DNA of 64,000 bases from Boesenbergia rotunda (taxonomy: Eukaryota; Streptophyta; Magnoliopsida; Zingiberales; Zingiberaceae): the NCBI GenBank assembly GCA_024364735.1, contig JAGFNQ010008318.1, forward strand, positions 123,305 to 187,304, written 5' to 3'. Below the pieces are notes generated by a model that did not search any database, was not told where the DNA came from, and saw only the letters and a program-made list of their open reading frames with translations. Shown here in pieces: positions 22,173 through 33,161 of the stretch (its first letter is position 1; each line of letters starts with the position of its first letter). Position numbers and translations under genes: made by a program.

Positions 22173-23437
22173 ATCATACTCTAAATCATTTTTTTTTAAA
22201 AGAAGGATCTTATTTCAAGGAAAAAGAGAATCCATATTAGAAGGGGGACCAAACCTGACCTTCTAATATAGAATTACAAAAGCTTAGTGACATTTACAAG
22301 TTGTAGCTCAAAATCGAAAATTTTGCTGTAAGAAAGATCTATACAATAAGTCTAAGCCATCACTGCCTCAAACTCACTGAAATTACCAATCTTCCAACCA
22401 ATTTTACCGCATCTATTAACTGAGAAAGAAACCTTTCAGCTTCCAACCCCTTCAGTCACTGCAGTCTTATTAGAAATTTTACCAGAATCTGATCAAACAT
22501 CACTTTCCAGAACAAAGTCAAAGCCCAGCAACATTCCAAGTACATCTTGATTTACGGTAATGGCAGAACTAGAACATCTTAAGTTCAATAATCAATGTGA
22601 TCATCTCTTCTTGCAATTCTTCCATCAGTATAACAGAAGCTGCAAAACTTTTGATACACGGCCTACCACAAAATAATACTGCATCATCATAATAATAATC
22701 AGCCCGTGTATCACTTATCCTATATCCATCATTATCGAGTTTACACCATCAGCCATATAGCGTACCAGAGCAAATCCAAACCATCAGGATTCATTCAAAC
22801 ATCATTTTCCAATCTACCACATACTCAGAGAAGCAAGATACATTCAAGCTGTCGATTGGGTGCTTCATCCAGTACATATTAGGATCTTCATAGCCAGGAA
22901 AACCAATTAAAGTCCGCTTTAAGCATCAGTAACTAGATAGAAAATTTTGCAGCCAAAAACTTGATGCATTTCATACAAGAGAGGGAATTTGATTCTCAGG
23001 CACATTTAATAGTTGCACGTGAAATCCAGATACATCATCAACAACATCTAAGAGAAATGCTAAGCTCTCCTTATGTATGCTCTGTAAAGGAGGAATCCAA
23101 CAAATTCCTCAAACAATTTCTGGAAAGGAAAACCCGAGCATTTGAATATACTCCTGTCAGAAATAAACTGCTTTCAGAAAAAGCACACTTTGAGCAATTA
23201 TCACTCAGTTTATAGCAATCATTACAATTGAACCTTAGAGAAACATATAAACTGCTGCTACTAAAATAATAACAATTGAAACAAGAAGTGCAAAATAACA
23301 TATCTGCAAGTTGAAGAAGTGATTCCAGAGAGGGAATCAAATCCTGAGAAATCAGTACTCAAGCTGCGCTCTAGGAACAAAATAAAGAAGATAGACAAGC
23401 AGGTGAGCCCGAGCATTTATGATAATTAACTAGCAGT

Positions 23438-26400
23438 TTATTTTGACTTTCTGGCAACTCTGACATATGGTAAACCCACTCTATCCAGTTTGCAAATACC
23501 CAGTAGTGTTTTATTTATATCAGCAGGTGAGAATATTCTGTCTTCAGAGAAGGTAAAAGCAAGATTAGCTAAAAAATCCGCAGCTGCGTTAGCCTCTCTA
23601 AATACATGAGAAATCTGGATACGGAAATTATTCAGAATATCTTTGATCTTTAAGATCAAATTTCTGAATTCCCAAGGAATAAATTCAGTTTGGAGGGTGT
23701 TCAATGCAACAATCGAGTCCGATTCCAACCAAACCGGGAACCATAGGTTATTCATGCATAATTCAAGCCCCATTAGAATTGCTGTTAACTCAGCTTTAAT
23801 ATTCGTTCCTATACCAATGATTCCAGCTTTTGCTTTAATAATTTGACCCTCATGATCACGGATAATAACTCCATATGAGGCAGGACCTGGGTTCCCTTTG
23901 GAGCAGCCATCTGTATTCAATTTAAAGCATCCAAGGCTTGGTTTCCTCCACATAACTGTAGTGATAGTGGTCCTGACTGTATTCTTGAATTGAAAGCCTA
24001 TAGACATTGCTGCATTCTTAAAACCTTTCCAATGTAATTGCTTGATCAATCCCGCAGTCATGCATACTTGTATATAATCTTTTATCCTCCAAATAACTTT
24101 ACTCGTACTTGGCTTAAATCCTTTATGTTTTGAGTCATTTCTAGCACTCCATAAGTTCCAAATGATTAAGAATGGAATAGCTTCCTTGACATGACCATCA
24201 TTTGACCAATACGACACTTTCCTCCAATTATCAAGTATTTGGTACCTATCTACTCCAAATAGCTGAGCAAAATATTTCCAAGTCCCTTTAGCAACCACTC
24301 CATCAAAGAAGATATGATCCCATGTTTCCATAGAATCACAACACAGACATTTAGATGCTAGTTGAATTCCTCTTTGTTGCATTATTTCATCAACTGGTAA
24401 TCTTTTCCGCAAGAATCTGCATATAAAAATAGAGGCACTCGTATAGAGCAGTCTACTCCAACAAGCTTTCCATATACCCATGGGGGCTTGAACATTCCTT
24501 ATATTATTCCACGCGAATTTAAGTGAGAATTTATCATTTTTTGTGGGAATCCAAACAATCGAATCTTGTCTGCCCATAGTGCTCATCTTGTGAACGTTTA
24601 AGTTTGTTAAGGAGGGGACATCCATCTTCTTAATTTCTTCTATCAAATCTGATGGCAAAATAAGTAGCAATTTATTGACATCCCATCCTTGACTGTTAAA
24701 GAAGTCCGAAACCTTGCAGTTAGGATCACCTTTTATATCACAAATTTTAAATAGTGGACCTCGGTCAAGCCAGGTATCAAACCAAAATTTCAGATTTCCT
24801 TTACCAATGATCCATCCAATGTTATTTTCGGCTAAGTTGCGAATTTTTAACAGCCGGTGCCAACCTGGGGAACTTCTCCAATTAATTGAAACAACATTTG
24901 GTGAGGAAGTTCTACAATACATTTTAGATAGGAATAAAGCCCATAGAGATTTTTGCTCCCTAAATCTGAACCAAAGCTTTATTGTCATTGCCGTGGCAAC
25001 ATCTGTTAACTTTCTAATACCTAATCCACCCTCCAGCTTTGGTTTGCAAGCCTCCATCCAAGCCACCCAATGCGTCTTCCTTTTGTCATTTATCATACCC
25101 CAAAAGAAATTTGCAAATAGCATCTCAATTTGATGCAAAACTGAAATTGGAGGAAGGATTACCTGCAAAGTATAAATCAGAAGCGATGCCAAAACACTTT
25201 GAATAAGAAGCAATCTACCACCATATGTAAGCCTTTTGATATTCCATCCCAAGAACTTCTTCCTTATCTTCTCCACTAGAGGCTGATAATGACATATTTT
25301 GCGTATCCCAGCCATAATTGGAACACCTAGGTATATAATAGGGAGAACTCCCTCTGAAAACCCAGTAACCGAAGCAATCAGATTCTTTCTAGCCTCTGTA
25401 ATATTTTTAGATGGGTAGAACATACTTTTCCCCTCATTGATGGCCTGTCCAGAAGACTTTTCATACTCATCAAGAAACTTCTTTACCCTTTTCACATTAT
25501 TAGCTGCTCCATTCATTAAAATCATAATATCGTCAGCATAAGCTAAATGAGTAAGCTTAATATCACATCCTGAAGAAAACAATAATTGCGGGAACTTGCC
25601 AAATAAATTGTCTAATTCTCTTGATAAAAATTCTGCTGCAATAATGAACAATAGAGGAGAAAGAGGATCACCTTGTCTCAGTCCACGCTTAGATTTAAAA
25701 AAACCAGCTAGGTGCCCATTAATTTTAACAGAAAACCAACATGCAGTGATGCAATGTTCTATAAGTCTGATAAAGGCATTCGAAAATCCCAAAGCTTCCA
25801 TAACTTTGAAAAGAAAATTCCACTGAACTCTGTCAAATGCTTTTGCCATATCTAATTTCAGAATTAAATTTCCACCTCTCACATGATAGTTTAATTTATG
25901 ATTAAACTCTTGTGCTAGCAAGATGTTATCTGAGATCAACCTTCCTGAAACAAAACCACTCTGTGAAGGAGAAATTATTTTATCCATGATAACACTCAAT
26001 CTTTTAGAGAGTAGATTAGAGATTATTTTATTGGAGACGTTACATAAACTGATGGGTCTGAAATCTTTCCCTTGTTGCGCATTATCCACTTTGGGAATAA
26101 GAACTATTGTAGTAGCCATCATGCCTTTTGGCATCAAACCACCTCGGAAGAAATCTAGGACAGCCTCATGAACATCCTCCTTAATAATTTCCCAGCAAGC
26201 CGTATAGAATTCCACAGAAAATCCATCTGGGCCCGCCGCGCTATTTTTTGACATTCCCCATATAATTTGTTTGATTTCTTCCATGTCTGGAACAGCAGTC
26301 AGTCCATTATTATCAATACAATTAAGCAGCATTGGAATATGGTCATAATTAACATCTTGGCAGTTATAATTCTCTCCAGATAACTGTTTTTCGAAATAAG

Positions 26401-27562
26401 TAGCTGCAGAGATATGAAACAGTTTCGGCTTTTCTAAACAAGCACCATCATCCCAAATTCTAAAAATTCAGTTTGCCATTCTTCTTTTTTTAACTAAGCT
26501 ATGATAGAACTTTGTATTTTTCTCCCCTTCAACTGCCCACTTCACAGCTGCTCTTTGTTTCCAAAATATTTCTTCCATATACAATGTTTTGAAGAGAAAT
26601 GCTTGTTTTTGAGATCTTTCTATTTTGTTAGCTTCTGAAGGGTTTAAGTCGTATGCCTTTTCTGCTTCAGCAAATCCTTGTTCTGCCTTTAAAATGTTGT
26701 CATGTATGTCTCCAAAAACTTCCCAATTCCACCATTTCAAATGTTCCTTGAGTCTTCTTAATTTAGCTTGTAATTTCTTCAGCCCATAACTGGCAATCGG
26801 AAGCAACCAGTTAAGTCTAACTGTTTGCAAAAAACTATGATGCGCAATCCACATGTTTTGAAACCTGAACGAAGCAATTGGCTTGAAGAATTTTGGAAAG
26901 GTAATAAGGAGGGGACAATGATCTGAACAAGCTCGACTTAAATATTCTATGCGCACTGAGAAATCATTTGCATTCCAAGAAGAGGATAAAAGAACTCTAT
27001 CCAAGCGCTTCCAGATCTTATTATTTGTCCAGGTGAATCTATCACCAACAAAACCTGCATCTAAAAGCTCTGCAGCCAATAAGAAATCATTGAAATCTTG
27101 CACCGGGCCCAGCTTTGAAATGATACCTTTAGAATGTTCATCTGAGTTGGATATAACGTTAAAATCACCACCTACTAACCAAAAATCATCTTCCATCGGT
27201 TTGATTTCCAGTAATTTCTCCCAAAGAATAGCCCTTCCTGCTTGATTACACTTAGCATAGATGATTGTTATAAGCATTTTGACAGGAAAAATAGGAGAGC
27301 TAATTTCCATATGCAAGAACTGATCATGATCAGATAAGACCACACAGTTAATATTAGCATCAAACATAAACCAGATTTTGTCGGAACAATTTGTAATTAC
27401 AGAATCAAAATCTAATCTTCTAGTAATAAAATCTTCATCTAGCATAACAAACGGCTCAATAATGCTTAAGAAACTTAAGTGATATTTCTTCTTTAAGAAT
27501 TGAACTCTTCGCAAAGAGGCAAGATTGCCCAAGCCTCTAATATTCCATATTATACCTGTCAT
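23438..27562 (-). pseudogene. L1 ORF2: endonuclease, reverse transcriptase, RNase H; one premature stop
   Basis: A single frame of 1375 codons runs from ATG (27560-27562) to the stop at 23438, broken only by TGA at 26468-26470. The N-terminal APE-type endonuclease shows IIWNIRGLG, VGGDFNVIS, DRFTWTN..WKRLDRVL and SDHCPL. The RT shows FRPISLCNVSNKI, LDMAKAFDRVQW, GLRQGDPLSPLLF and AYADDI with both catalytic Asp. A zinc-type linker follows (CLCCDSMETWDH). The C-terminal RNase H has NTDGCSKGNPG, KAELTAI, LESDSIV and AAADFLA, with all four acidic residues in place. The protein would nick target DNA and copy its own RNA in the nucleus. The premature stop removes RT and RNase H from the first product. 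Confidence 0.92.
26468..26470 (-). other. Sole premature stop codon in L1 ORF2
   Basis: TGA in frame between the endonuclease and RT parts, after KKRRMAN. The codon context (AAC TGA ATT) is what a C-to-T change at a CpG would give. No other stop or frameshift was seen in the ORF2 frame. Confidence 0.85.
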
Positions 27563-29457
27563 TAAGAAAAGGTAGAGGAAGACGCTTTCTGGAATTGGAA
27601 TTTACTCCTAGTTATCCTTTTGCTTACTACTGGAATTTGCACATTACTGTCAGGTTGTTTATTTTTGTTTGCAAGAACCTCAGAAATCCCAATCAATTTT
27701 CCAGCTAACAAATCTGAAGTATCTGCAGCTTTGGCAAAAATTGCTGTTGTAGGTCTCTTTTGATCTCTCGTAACTGGTTTGCTCCTGACCTCTTTTTGCT
27801 TCAAATTATCTATGCTTAAACTTCTTTGCAATTTCCTTTTGTTTGAATTATCAAACAGTTCACAGGAAGCTCTTCTTTGCATTTGCATTTCATCTTCACT
27901 AATTGAATCTTCATCCTCCTCAAAAGATTTTGAGAATTCCTGCTCCTTTAGATTATCTTGATCCCCCCAAGGATTATCATCATCATCTTTTTCAATATCT
28001 TCTATCATCTGTAGGTCATAAGGATCGGAGTTATTGAATTCCTTATCCATCTGTGAACTATTATCAGACATCATTAGTTTTCCACTCTGCTTGATTTTAA
28101 CTGACATTTGCTTTTTCCCTTTTAACAAACAACCATCTGAATCATTCATTTCGTTATTTTCCTGCATCTCATCATTTACCCCAACTGCAATATCTTCATT
28201 AAAGTAACTGTCCATTACAGCATGATTATCAAAGTCTTCCTTAGCTTCTTGATCCTCCTCTTCTAATCCAGCTAGAGGTTGAAACTGATTTATTCCTTCA
28301 CTACCAACTTGCAATTTATCAGCAGGTTTTAAACTATAATTTTTCTGTATCCATTTCTTTATTCCTTTTTGCATTAAAACCATACCTTCTTCTTGCGTGC
28401 TAACATAAGCCGGATCAATATCTTTCCCTTTCCTTTTATTTAAAACCATTCTCAGATCTTCTTCACTCTGATTTGGATCACTTTTATTAGAAATCCAAAC
28501 AGGTTTAGGTTTATTACCATTTATATAGCATTCCTCAACCGCATGACCTAAGTGTTTACAATCAGTACAATATCTTGGTAATTTTTCATAAACCACTTTC
28601 TGAAGCCGTTTCTCTTCTCCAATACCAATCCAAAAATCCTCTACTTTAGGCTTTAACAGATCAAGTTCAACACAAATTCGAGCTGTAGACAGTTTAGATG
28701 CATTTGCTGTATTTTCATCTACTTTAATAGGTTTCCCCACAATTCGACCAACCGAGAAGAGACTGTGTTTGTTGAACATATGAATTGGCAAATCCGGCAG
28801 CTGAATCCAAACTGGGACTACTGATGATTCCACCTCATAAGAAAAATGTGGCGTCCATTTGAAAATCCGCAAAGGAACACCTTGAATATACCATATACCA
28901 CGACCCCAAACCCGAGCCATGTCTTCATTTGATGAAAGGTGTATAAAGATGCAACCAGCACGCAATAACCGAATGTTATAGGAGCTTGAAAGACCAAAGT
29001 TCTTGAAAGTTTGAAAGATGATCTCTTGTTTTGGACGCTGTCCAGAAAATTTCCCAATTAAAGCATATTGATAAGGGATTGCCATACCTTCAATTTCTTC
29101 CTCTGAATAGAAAATCCCTGGTTTGTTTTCACAAACTATAATTGGTTTGAAATTAGAACCGATGCCATCGAAGCTTTTCTTCAGTACTCGAGGTGATACA
29201 GATTTAGCCGCTGTAGCATACGATGAAAACTGAGCTGCCATTTGTTGGGAGGTAGAAGCTGATGCTGTGATAAGAGAATCACCCCAAATCGCGTGAGATT
29301 TTTGGCTAGGTTTTGCAATTTGATGTAGAAATTCTTTCGGCTCCAGTGATGCTCTGTCGGTATCCGAGATTTGATGCCCAGCATTTCGAGTAATCGCCAG
29401 AGGTGGGAAATGCGATGTTGATGATAGGAAGGGCGATGAAGAAAGAATCATCACCAA
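27562..29457 (-). CDS. L1 ORF1: DUF4283 / zinc-knuckle RNA-binding protein
   Basis: A 631-residue frame with no visible break. Residues of about 100-260 form a plant LINE/gag-type DUF4283 region (YALIGKFSGQRP, IWYIQGVPLRIFKWTPHF, VPVWIQLPDLP). It is followed by one CX2CX4HX4C knuckle, CTDCKHLGHAVEEC (about residues 297-310). The C-terminal half is acidic and low in complexity (EKDDDDNPWGDQDN, FEEDEDSISEDEMQMQ). ORF1 proteins coat LINE RNA. Its TAA stop overlaps the ORF2 ATG by one base (TAATG). A downstream start is possible because two ATGs lie close together (M-V-M). Confidence 0.85.
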   Translation of the reverse strand: MVMILSSSPFLSSTSHFPPLAITRNAGHQISDTDRASLEPKEFLHQIAKPSQKSHAIWGDSLITASASTSQQMAAQFSSYATAAKSVSPRVLKKSFDGIGSNFKPIIVCENKPGIFYSEEEIEGMAIPYQYALIGKFSGQRPKQEIIFQTFKNFGLSSSYNIRLLRAGCIFIHLSSNEDMARVWGRGIWYIQGVPLRIFKWTPHFSYEVESSVVPVWIQLPDLPIHMFNKHSLFSVGRIVGKPIKVDENTANASKLSTARICVELDLLKPKVEDFWIGIGEEKRLQKVVYEKLPRYCTDCKHLGHAVEECYINGNKPKPVWISNKSDPNQSEEDLRMVLNKRKGKDIDPAYVSTQEEGMVLMQKGIKKWIQKNYSLKPADKLQVGSEGINQFQPLAGLEEEDQEAKEDFDNHAVMDSYFNEDIAVGVNDEMQENNEMNDSDGCLLKGKKQMSVKIKQSGKLMMSDNSSQMDKEFNNSDPYDLQMIEDIEKDDDDNPWGDQDNLKEQEFSKSFEEDEDSISEDEMQMQRRASCELFDNSNKRKLQRSLSIDNLKQKEVRSKPVTRDQKRPTTAIFAKAADTSDLLAGKLIGISEVLANKNKQPDSNVQIPVVSKRITRSKFQFQKASSSTFS

Positions 29458-29624
29458 TCGTTAGAAGGAACGCCGACGGCCGAGGCCGCCAGAAGCTGGA
29501 TGCGCGCGAGGAATCGCCTTCAAAACGCCTTGAAATCGCTCCAGCCAACGACCCTATCCCATCCAATCACCTGCTCCAGTTCTCTTATATATGACACACT
29601 TGAAAACCATCATACTCTAAATCA

Positions 29625-30860
29625 ATTTTTTCAACTTTAAACTTAATTTTTCATAATCAATTTTTAACTTTAAATTAAATTTTCAATTCTTTTTTCCCAA
29701 GACAATTGTTTTTCAAACTTTAACTTAATCTTTTAAAATCATTTCTATTTTTAAAAATTAATTGAAAATTTTATTTTCTAAAAATCATACTTGTGCTAAA
29801 AATGATTAGCTAAAAGTTTTGTGCATAGGATTATTTTTTAAAATGCTGTAGTCACACATTTTTACTATATCGTACTTAATTGCATAGAAATAACTTAGAA
29901 ATTCTTTCTAAAAGTTATTTGTCCAAATATTTATAAAATTCTTCACTTGTTTTTTTATAATCTAGTTTTACTTAAATAATTTTGCAAAATCTACTTTGTT
30001 TTCATATTTTTTAAATGACCATTGCTTTTCTTCTCACTTAGAAATTGGTTTTGCAAAATTATTGTTTTGACTTTGAAAATTTTTGCAAAAAAATTTATTA
30101 TTTTTCCTTAGAAATTTTTTCTTATAAATATCTATTCTTTTTTCATTTAGAAAATACTTATAAATTTTTACAATCAAAAATATTATTTCATTCTTGGTTC
30201 TTATATTTAAAATTTTTTCGGACTTAGGCATTTTTAAAACTTTATTTTGAAATACCTATAAATTCTCTTCAACCCAATTTTTTTTGTCAAAGGCGAAGTG
30301 AAAATTAGGATAAAATTTATTTTTTCGAAACATATTTCTTTCAAAACTTAACCAAGTACATTTTCAAAACTTAACTTAGTATCTTTTCCTAAATAGTTTT
30401 TTCAAACTCAGTGTTTCTCAATATGATTTTCAAAAACATATCTCCTAGAATACAAGTTTTTAAAATCTTCAGGGGGAAATTTATAATTAAGGGGGAGCAT
30501 GGTTCAACAAGAAATTATTTTGAAAAGTAATTTTACTTAGAGTTTTTTTAAAACTAATGTTCTTGAAAATATTTTTTCTTGGAACACTTTGCAAATACTT
30601 AAAATATTTTTGATAAAGATATTTTTCACTTAGCAATTCTTTTTGAGTTTAACCCAAATTTTTTTAGAAAATTATTTTGATACATAAATTTTTTTTTCTT
30701 TCTACCCTAAATTCTTTTTGATATATGTCAAAGAGGGAGAGAAAGATGAAAGCTATGACTTTTAATATTTTGTGTTGAAAATATTTTAGATAAATTGTCT
30801 CTTATTTATTATATTTTAATAACTTTGAATTGTGTTAACATAAATAAAAAATAGAGAGAT
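29625..30860 (+). other. AT-rich 3' non-coding region of element C
   Basis: Low-complexity AT-rich DNA continuing the spacer left of the L1. G-runs GGGGGAAATTTATAATTAAG and GGGGGAG occur at about 30472-30496. No RT or integrase motif was found in either strand. An A/G tract (AAAAAATAGAGAGAT) precedes the LTR at 30861. Confidence 0.55.
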
Positions 30861-31067
30861 TGTTGATATTGGAAGCATCTGATCGAACTTTATTTTGATA
30901 ATGACAAAAGATTCAAAATTAAGTATTATTTGTGATTTAACGTGTTATGTTAAGTGTGCAAGAAAATCCTAGTTTATCAATGTACTAAGTCCTGATCTAC
31001 AGGATTGGGCACTAAGTCCTGGTCGATGGTTGGACAACGAAGACTTGACCAAATATTGGGCACTAAG
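30861..31067 (+). repeat. Partial 3' LTR of element C, cut by element A
   Basis: Begins TGTTGATATTGGAAGCATC directly after a purine tract and includes the Sirevirus-like LTR text TTTGATAATGACAAAAGATTC. It stops where the LTR of element A starts (31068). Its continuation was not found on the other side. Confidence 0.6.
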
Positions 31068-31854
31068 TGTTGGATCTTGGATGACTAGAGAGGGAGGGAA
31101 CTGAATATAGCCAGCCACTCGAAATTACTCCCCTATTGAGCTTTTCTTTCTGCGATCAGATTAGCAGCGGAAACAAAACAGCAGAAAGAAATACAGAGAA
31201 AGAGGAACAAACCAAACAAACGCTAACACCGCGATGTACAAGGTTTGGGGATAACTTGCCTCTACTCCTTGGCGTGACCCGGATAAAACAGTGCCTCCTT
31301 CTCGGTGGAGAAACCTCACCACAAGCGTCTCAATAGTATACAAGATAAGCTCACAAGACTAAGAAGGATCACTCACATAGATGTAACAATAACGCTCAAG
31401 CACAAAGCAACACACAGAGGGATCAACCCCACAGCAAAAACTTCACCCGTTTTTCTGTCTATGCTTGTTGCCGCTCCTCTGCATCAGCTTTGTCTTAAGC
31501 TCAAACTCAACGTCGCCAAGCTTCCAACAGCATCCACTGAGACAGCCTGAACCCACTGACCTCCCTGAGCACTCAGTCCACTGAAGACCTCCTCTCCAGC
31601 TGAGCCTCTGTCAGTCGCCAGCAGCATTAGTTGCCCGTTGAAACCTGAGAAGGAGAAACAGCCAAACCTGCTCAAAGGAAAGACTTCCATTGACCCTCCT
31701 TGAGCGTTTGAATCACCTGCTATTACCTGCACACTCCAACAAACGCTTAGCAATGCATCTCAAAACATATCAACAGTATATCAGAGAATCGACAGAGAAA
31801 ACAAAACTTAATCAGAACTCTGACAGCGTTTTTGAATTAAAGCTGCCAGCTACT

Positions 31855-32420
31855 GATCGGTCACCGGACCGATCAGAGTGACTCCTGATCGATCACTAGA
31901 CCGATCAGGCTGGGTTCAGACCGATCAGGCTCCATCCTGATCAGTCCCTAATGCATAATCAGAAATCGCGACTTCTCCGGGACCGATCACCAGACCGATC
32001 CCAAGTCGTGGATCGGTCACCGACCGATCCACCCCTTTTTTAGGGTGATTTCCCAGTTTCGTAGTCCAACGCTTCTGATTGGTCACCAGATCGATCAGGT
32101 CATGCTCAGATCGATCAGGCTCCATCCTAATCGGTTATAGTGAGAAATTCGCGACACTTGATCGTTCACCAAAATGATCTGAATAGTATCCCTGATCGGT
32201 CACCAGACCGATCAGGAGCCGAGCAGTGAAGTTCCCAAACTCACTGTGTGCTCCCTGATCGGTCACCAGACCGATCAGGAGCCGAGCAGTGGGGTTCCAA
32301 ACTCACTGTATGCTCCCTGATCGGTCACCAGACCGATCAAACATAGCTGGGTCGATCACCAGACCGATCCACGAGGGAACATCATGCCAACATCCCTGAT
32401 CGATCACCGGACCGATCCAG
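31855..32420. repeat. Dispersed palindromic motif array in LTR A
   Basis: About ten copies of CTGATCGGTC..(5-6 nt)..GACCGATCAG or close variants, each an inverted repeat, at irregular spacing. Clear copies lie near 31853, 32193, 32256 and 32316. Similar motifs recur in the internal region of A at 34070-34160. Confidence 0.75.
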
Positions 32421-32526
32421 GCAAGGCCAAATCCACTCTAAGTCAAGAGAACAAGCCTCCAACCCTTCCCTGACTCGTGCTTGGTCCCTCGGACCAAGAC
32501 TCCGTGCCCAGTTTCACTCATCGGGA

Positions 32527-33030
32527 CTTCAACCTAACCCTCCAAGCTAGGACCTGACTTCACTCACCAGGATTTCAATCACTTGACTTCACTTACCAGG
32601 ACCCGGCTTCACTCACCGGGATTTCAACCTAGCTTCACTCACCAGGACCCGGCTTCACTCACCAGGACCCGGCTTCACTCACCGGGATTTCAACCTAGCT
32701 TCACTCACTAGGATTTCAACCTGGCTTCACTCACCAGGACCCGGTTTCACTCACCGAGATTTCAACCTAGCTTCACTCACTAGGATTTCAACCTGGCTTC
32801 ACTCACCGGGACCCGGCTTCACTCACCGGGATTTCAACCTAGCTTCACTCACTAGGATTTCAACCCGGCTTCACTCACCAGGACCCGGCTTCACTCACCG
32901 AGATTTCCAATCACCTAACCCTCCGAGTTAGGAATTTTCACACCTAGCCCTCCAAGCTAGGACTTTTCCACACCTAACCCTCCAAGTTAGGAGTTTTCAC
33001 ACCTAGCCCACCAAGCTAGGACTTTTAACA
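32527..33030. repeat. Minisatellite with CTTCACTCACC units in LTR A
   Basis: Repeats of GGCTTCACTCACCAGGACCC and CTTCACTCACCGGGATTTC, followed by CCTAACCCTCCAAGTTAGG units that are themselves imperfect palindromes. Units of about 21-25 bp alternate in a higher-order pattern. Confidence 0.85.
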
Positions 33031-33161
33031 TGCCAGCGTGTGATCTCCCGATCCACCTGGACTTAATCCGAATTCTCGCAACCAAACTTAAATCAAACTC
33101 AAATCATAACTTAAATCGGTGTCAACACCAAAACAACAATCAGGGTCAGACTGCATCAACA

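Larger units (their letters stand above)
22189..29608 (-). mobile_element. Full-length plant L1 LINE, 7420 bp
   Basis: The exact 16-mer ATCATACTCTAAATCA flanks the element at 22173-22188 and 29609-29624. A T9 run at 22189-22197 is the poly(A) tail of a minus-strand element. In order from its 5' end it holds a leader (to 29458), ORF1 (29457-27562), ORF2 (27562-23438) and a 3' UTR of about 1.25 kb. It inserted into the AT-rich spacer of element C. The perfect target duplication and nearly intact reading frames indicate a young copy. Confidence 0.9.
31068..33161 (-). repeat. 3' LTR of Sirevirus-like element A, 2094 bp
   Basis: Starts TGTTGGATC on the + strand and ends ATCAACA, followed by ATCTCCCCCTTTTTG, which on the minus strand is the polypurine tract AAAAAGGGGGAGAT. 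It carries GCAGCGGAA at 31164-31172, a palindromic GATCGGTC array (31855-32420) and a minisatellite (32527-33030). It also shares GGTGGAGAAACCTC (31304-31317) with the LTR of element E. Confidence 0.75.

Noticed and set aside
30034..30231. Frames of about 60 residues on both strands
   Set aside because: AT-rich low-complexity sequence of the element C spacer.
32527..33030. Regularly spaced short repeats that could suggest a CRISPR array
   Set aside because: The units are contiguous minisatellite repeats with no unique spacers, inside a plant LTR.
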